DNA from: Prevotellaceae bacterium
Lineage (GTDB): Bacteria > Bacteroidota > Bacteroidia > Bacteroidales > Bacteroidaceae
Direction: 5' to 3'
Assembly: GCA_028723455.1 (NCBI GenBank)
Contig: JAQYEW010000028.1
Location: 1-56,902 of the forward strand
DNA: 56,902 nt
Part shown: piece by piece, positions 53,919 through 56,902 of the stretch
Layout: every line of letters begins with the position of its first letter
Numbering within the stretch: position 1 is the first letter of the stretch
Program-made: the position numbers and the translations under genes
The notes under the pieces: generated by a model
What the model saw: the letters and a program-made list of their open reading frames with translations, nothing else
Databases searched by the model: none
Told to the model about the DNA's origin: nothing

Positions 53919-54429
53919 CGGGCTTTGCTTGTGTAGTGTCCTTGCGCCAAACGGGGTAGGGGTACGTGGCGGCTGGCTCAAACGAGATGGCCAACTCGGG
54001 TACTTCCGGGTACTCGATGGGCCCCAAGGCGTAGGGGACAGTACCGGAATAGTAGGGAGTAATCTCCACGGCGATGTATCCATGTCCGATCACCCCCAGA
54101 TAGGTTGCGGCGGCCCTGCTGAGGTCGATGGTGAACTTCTTGGAATAAGGGCCGCGGTCCGTAACCTCCACAAGACATTCTTTCTCGTTAACGGGATTGC
54201 GGACCTTGAGCAGGGTGCCGAAGGGGTAGCGTAAATGGGCACATGTGAAACTGTCGCGATGGTAGGGCTGCCCATTGGCCATTTTTCGCCCTTGAAAGCG
54301 GTCGGAATAATACGAAGCAACTCCCTTCGTGGTTACCTTCTCTTTTGGTTTTTTTTGTGCATATCCTATCAAGGAAAAACAACCGATAAGGGACAACACA
54401 AAAAAGTGCATTTTCTGTAGGCTCTTCAT
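53872..54429 (-). CDS. rlpA: RlpA-family septal ring lytic transglycosylase
   Basis: A 185-residue protein from ATG 54429 (MKSLQKMHFF), with a signal peptide ending about GYAQ (residue 26). The double-psi beta barrel is visible: GVASYYSDRFQGRKMANGQPYH, TCAHLRYPFGTLLKVRN and the catalytic VTDRGPYS with the family Asp, then IDLSRAAATYLG. RlpA cleaves naked glycan strands at the division septum; this copy has no C-terminal SPOR domain. Its C terminus overlaps the tolC gene by 47 bases in the opposite direction. The upstream in-frame extension runs into the promoter of the wza-like gene and is not used. Confidence 0.9.
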   Translation of the reverse strand: MKSLQKMHFFVLSLIGCFSLIGYAQKKPKEKVTTKGVASYYSDRFQGRKMANGQPYHRDSFTCAHLRYPFGTLLKVRNPVNEKECLVEVTDRGPYSKKFTIDLSRAAATYLGVIGHGYIAVEITPYYSGTVPYALGPIEYPEVPELAISFEPAATYPYPVWRKDTTQAKPAKEPKLQLPLSKQRR

Positions 54430-54468
54430 GATAAATGCAAAGTAACGAAATAAATTGCACATAATAAA

Positions 54469-54497
54469 TTGTTTGTTGCCTTTTTTTATTACCTTTG
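54469..54497 (+). promoter_or_regulatory. Promoter of the polysaccharide export locus
   Basis: A perfect -7 box TACCTTTG (54490-54497) with TTG at 54469-54471 (18-base spacer). The 109-base gap from rlpA (54430) to the ATG at 54539 is AT-rich and holds this promoter; the divergent rlpA promoter is not clear. Confidence 0.6.
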
Positions 54498-54538
54498 TAA
54501 ACCTAAAAAGTGTGAAAGGAAGAATAACATACCACGAA

Positions 54539-55372
54539 ATGATAAAATCGCACAAAACACTTCTGTTGCCTTTCGTTCTGGCTGGCGGCATGTTGATGAC
54601 TTCGTGTATGAGCACGAAGAAGATTGTCTATCTTCAGGGAGCTGATACGCTTTATGCTGTCCCACAAGAAATTACGCAAGCTTTTGAGTTGCAGATTCAA
54701 AGCGATGACGAGTTGGCCATTTCTGTTGCCAGTAAGAATCCCGAGTTGGTAAAGCCCTTTGATACCAACACCCTTATCGGTAGCGGTTCGGGTGGTAGCC
54801 GGGGCGGCTATTCCAACAGCACCAGTAATACGACCTCTGGTGTTGCCTATTTTTTGGTTGACAAGCAGGGCAATATCGAATTTCCGGTCTTTGGGTCGGT
54901 AAACACCAAAGGTAAGACGTGCAAGCAGCTGGCTAAGGAACTTCAGCAGCGTTTTATCAGCGAGGGCTATATCAAAGACGCCATTGTCAATGTAAAAATC
55001 ATGAGTTTCAAGGTTACGGTCCTGGGTGATGTGAGGGCGCCCGGTGTTCAAAACTTCACAGGCGAGCGCCTGACGCTTTTGGAAGCTTTGGGTCGTGCCG
55101 GAGACATGAACAGCAGCGCGAAGCGCGAGAATGTGCTTGTTGTGCGCGAGGAGCAGGGACGCCGCATCACCTATCAGGTGGATGTCCGGGACACGAAAGC
55201 CGTTTTTGAAAGCCCCGCATATTATTTGCAGCAGAACGACGTGGTCTATGTGCAACCCAACAAGAGTGTGCGTGTGAAGGGCAGCACAGGCTATACGCTG
55301 TTCCAGATCGGTGCTACAGCGGTAAGTATGCTCGTTAGTGTGGTGTCATTGATTATTGCTATTTCAAAATAA
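54539..55372 (+). CDS. Wza-like polysaccharide export lipoprotein
   Basis: 277 residues from ATG 54539 (MIKSHKTLLLPF), with lipoprotein signal (LMTSCMS, lipidated Cys23). It has the Poly_export domain (about 50-150, FELQIQSDDELAISVASKNPEL and VDKQGNIEFPVFGSV), then an SLBB-like domain (VTVLGDVRAPGVQNF and TLLEALGRAG) and a C-terminal hydrophobic helix (about 253-273). Forms the outer-membrane pore for exopolysaccharide or capsule export in Gram-negatives. It is the first gene of the locus, 4 bases before the Wzc-like gene. Confidence 0.92.
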   Translation: MIKSHKTLLLPFVLAGGMLMTSCMSTKKIVYLQGADTLYAVPQEITQAFELQIQSDDELAISVASKNPELVKPFDTNTLIGSGSGGSRGGYSNSTSNTTSGVAYFLVDKQGNIEFPVFGSVNTKGKTCKQLAKELQQRFISEGYIKDAIVNVKIMSFKVTVLGDVRAPGVQNFTGERLTLLEALGRAGDMNSSAKRENVLVVREEQGRRITYQVDVRDTKAVFESPAYYLQQNDVVYVQPNKSVRVKGSTGYTLFQIGATAVSMLVSVVSLIIAISK

Positions 55373-55376
55373 GGAT

Positions 55377-56902
55377 ATGGAAGTATATAACAACGAGCTT
55401 AACGACCAAAACTTGCAGTCTGTGGACCGGCAAGAGGAGGGTGTGGTATCGCTGCGCGATTTGTGGGATTTCCTTCGCACTCAGTGGAAATGGTTTGTAG
55501 TCAGTGTCCTTGTCTGTGTGGGAATAGCCCGTCTTTATCTGGCTACAAAGAATAATGTCTATCAGCGCCACGCCGTGGTCCTGATCAAAGAGGAGGACGG
55601 CTATGGCTCAAGCCTGCGACGCGCCGACGCTTTGATGCAAATCAATGGCATGATGTCCGGTTCCGGTGTCAGCAATGAGGCCTATGTGATGGGTAGCAAT
55701 ATGTTGATGCAAGAGGTGGTCGATGTGCTCCATTTGGATGTACTCTACTTCTACAGGTCTCGCTTGAGAACGGTTTCGCTGTATAACGAAAAGCCATTCA
55801 GCGTACAATTCTTAGGTTCTTCCAATACGATAGGCGGTTTCAAGGCAAGAATCCTGAGTGCCAACGAGTGTGAGATTACGGAACTGTACTATCAGGATAC
55901 CATTGACAATAAGAAAGTCGAGACGAAGGAAACGCGTCGTGTACGTTTTGGCGAGCGTGTGTCCACGAAGGGCGGTGATTTTGTCGTTGTACCCGAAGTG
56001 GAGCATCTGAAGGATTTTAATCAGGAACTTATCTCTGTAGTCCACATGAATCCCGAGCATGCTACCAGTTATTGGTCCGCTGCTGTGAACACCGATGTGG
56101 TAAGCAAGCAGACCTCTTTGTTGCGCATCACCTGCACAGACACCAATCGCAAGCGTGCCGATGATATTATCAACACCTTGATGGAGGTCTACAAGCAGAA
56201 CATCATCAAGGACAAAAATCAGGTGAGCGAGAACACGGCACGTTTTATTGAGGAACGTATAGCTCTGGTAGGTGCCGAATTGGGCGAAGTAGAGGGCAAT
56301 CTGGCAAGTTTCAAGGAGAGGAACCGACTGATTGATTTTAATCAGAATGCCAATGCTTTCATCTCTCGCAGCACAGATGCCCGCAAGCATACCGTTGAGT
56401 TGGAAAGCCAGCAAGTGGTTGTCCGCTATTTGATGGATTATCTCAAGAGCAGCGCGAATGGTAATAACCTGGTTCCTTCGCTCGGCGGATTGGGTGATAA
56501 TGGCATCCAGAACCAGATTGCCAAATATAACGATATGATGCTTGAGCGTAACCGTCTGGTTCAGAACTCTGGCGAAAGTTCGATTACGGTGAGCGAGATG
56601 GACACCTATCTCAAGGCCATGCGCCAAACCTTGTTGGCTTCTATGGAGGGCTATGCCAAGAGCGTGGACTTGCAGGTAAAACAGGCGCGCAAGGAGGAGG
56701 GTGAACTGAGCAGCAGCTTGGCTTCCATGCCTCAGCAGGAGCGCAAGGCCATTGATATCAGCCGCCAGCAGACCATCAAGGAGACGCTGTACACCTATCT
56801 GCTGAACAAGCGCGAGGAAACAGCGCTTCAACTGGCTGTTTCTGAGGCAAACATCCGTATTGTAGAGCGTCCTTATGGGGGTGTTGTGCCCATCAGCCCC
56901 CG
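55377..56902 (+). CDS. Wzc/Wzz-like polysaccharide co-polymerase, 5' part (cut by window end)
   Basis: The frame is open from ATG 55377 to the window edge (508 residues). The N terminus has a polar segment, then a hydrophobic helix (about 36-53, WKWFVVSVLVCVGIARL) and the Wzz-type chain-length domain. A long coiled-coil region follows (about 270-450), with the EERIALVGAELGEVEGNLASF-type helix. The usual second helix and C-terminal tyrosine kinase are outside the window. It follows the Wza-like gene by 4 bases, the normal Wza-Wzc pairing. Kinase activity cannot be judged from what is here. Confidence 0.88.
   Translation, partial: MEVYNNELNDQNLQSVDRQEEGVVSLRDLWDFLRTQWKWFVVSVLVCVGIARLYLATKNNVYQRHAVVLIKEEDGYGSSLRRADALMQINGMMSGSGVSNEAYVMGSNMLMQEVVDVLHLDVLYFYRSRLRTVSLYNEKPFSVQFLGSSNTIGGFKARILSANECEITELYYQDTIDNKKVETKETRRVRFGERVSTKGGDFVVVPEVEHLKDFNQELISVVHMNPEHATSYWSAAVNTDVVSKQTSLLRITCTDTNRKRADDIINTLMEVYKQNIIKDKNQVSENTARFIEERIALVGAELGEVEGNLASFKERNRLIDFNQNANAFISRSTDARKHTVELESQQVVVRYLMDYLKSSANGNNLVPSLGGLGDNGIQNQIAKYNDMMLERNRLVQNSGESSITVSEMDTYLKAMRQTLLASMEGYAKSVDLQVKQARKEEGELSSSLASMPQQERKAIDISRQQTIKETLYTYLLNKREETALQLAVSEANIRIVERPYGGVVPISP

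Noticed and set aside
1..56902. A mobile element or horizontally acquired defence system
   Set aside because: No transposase, integrase, terminal repeat, toxin-antitoxin or restriction gene was seen; gene content is core throughout, with capsule and efflux genes as the only variable parts.

Overview
This window comes from a member of the order Bacteroidales, most likely a Prevotellaceae-like lineage. The assignment rests on gene content and promoters, not on a database search. Intergenic regions carry the Bacteroidetes promoter type (TTTG or TTG near -33, TAnnTTTG near -7, spacer of about 20 bases). The window also holds the type IX secretion regulators PorW/SprE and PorX, lineage-typical families (DUF4834, DUF3822, DUF5686, a FimB/Mfa2-like lipoprotein), and the order rpsL-rpsG-fusA-rpsJ without a tuf gene. 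Shine-Dalgarno sequences are mostly absent. Nearly all of the DNA is conserved chromosomal core; no phage, transposase, integron or CRISPR array was seen.

Layout. 1-513: 3' end of a sensor histidine kinase. 521-2260 (minus): psd, pssA and a DUF4834 gene, which make phosphatidylethanolamine. 2443-6836 (plus): dnaE, trxA and a small acidic protein. 6850-6935: an AT-rich palindromic element between convergent genes. 6938-13472 (minus): aroA, a small acidic protein, porW, porX and tsaE, packed like one operon. 13567-13639: tRNA-Pro(GGG). 13690-15714 (minus): cobalamin adenosyltransferase and a RecD-like helicase. 15810-17729 (plus): a membrane-anchored protein with a pilin-like helix, DUF3822 and rsmD, all overlapping. 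17762-19556: a FimB/Mfa2-like lipoprotein and a family 2 glycosyltransferase. 19736-22172: exbB, a four-helix membrane protein and two exbD genes, which form a proton-driven energizer. 22272-24831: folA, thyA and a NOL1/NOP2/Sun-type RNA methyltransferase with overlapping ends. 24857-28114: DUF5686 outer-membrane protein and an amphipathic repeat lipoprotein.

28532-46477 is the large translation cluster: str (rpsL, rpsG, fusA), S10, spc (including secY, map, infA, rpmJ) and alpha (S13, S11, S4, rpoA, L17) blocks, with only short gaps. It ends in a strong intrinsic terminator. Three gaps hold hairpins (rpsL-rpsG, fusA-rpsJ, rpsN-rpsH) that could be autoregulatory or processing sites. Two short genes, rpmD and rpmJ, were found by reading the sequence directly.

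46593-48088 (minus): a hemolysin III/TrhA-family membrane protein and an AraC-type regulator, divergent from a three-gene RND efflux operon (48336-53918: fusion lipoprotein, pump, TolC-like channel). The TolC gene overlaps the 3' end of a convergent rlpA. From 54539 to the edge an exopolysaccharide or capsule export locus begins (Wza-like lipoprotein, then a truncated Wzc-like co-polymerase).

I did not find a clearly new multi-gene system. The observations most worth a second look are a family of AAAAC...GTTTT AT-rich palindromic units at three intergenic sites, the hairpins in the ribosomal operon, the aroA-porW-porX-tsaE linkage, and the pilin-like gene overlapping DUF3822.
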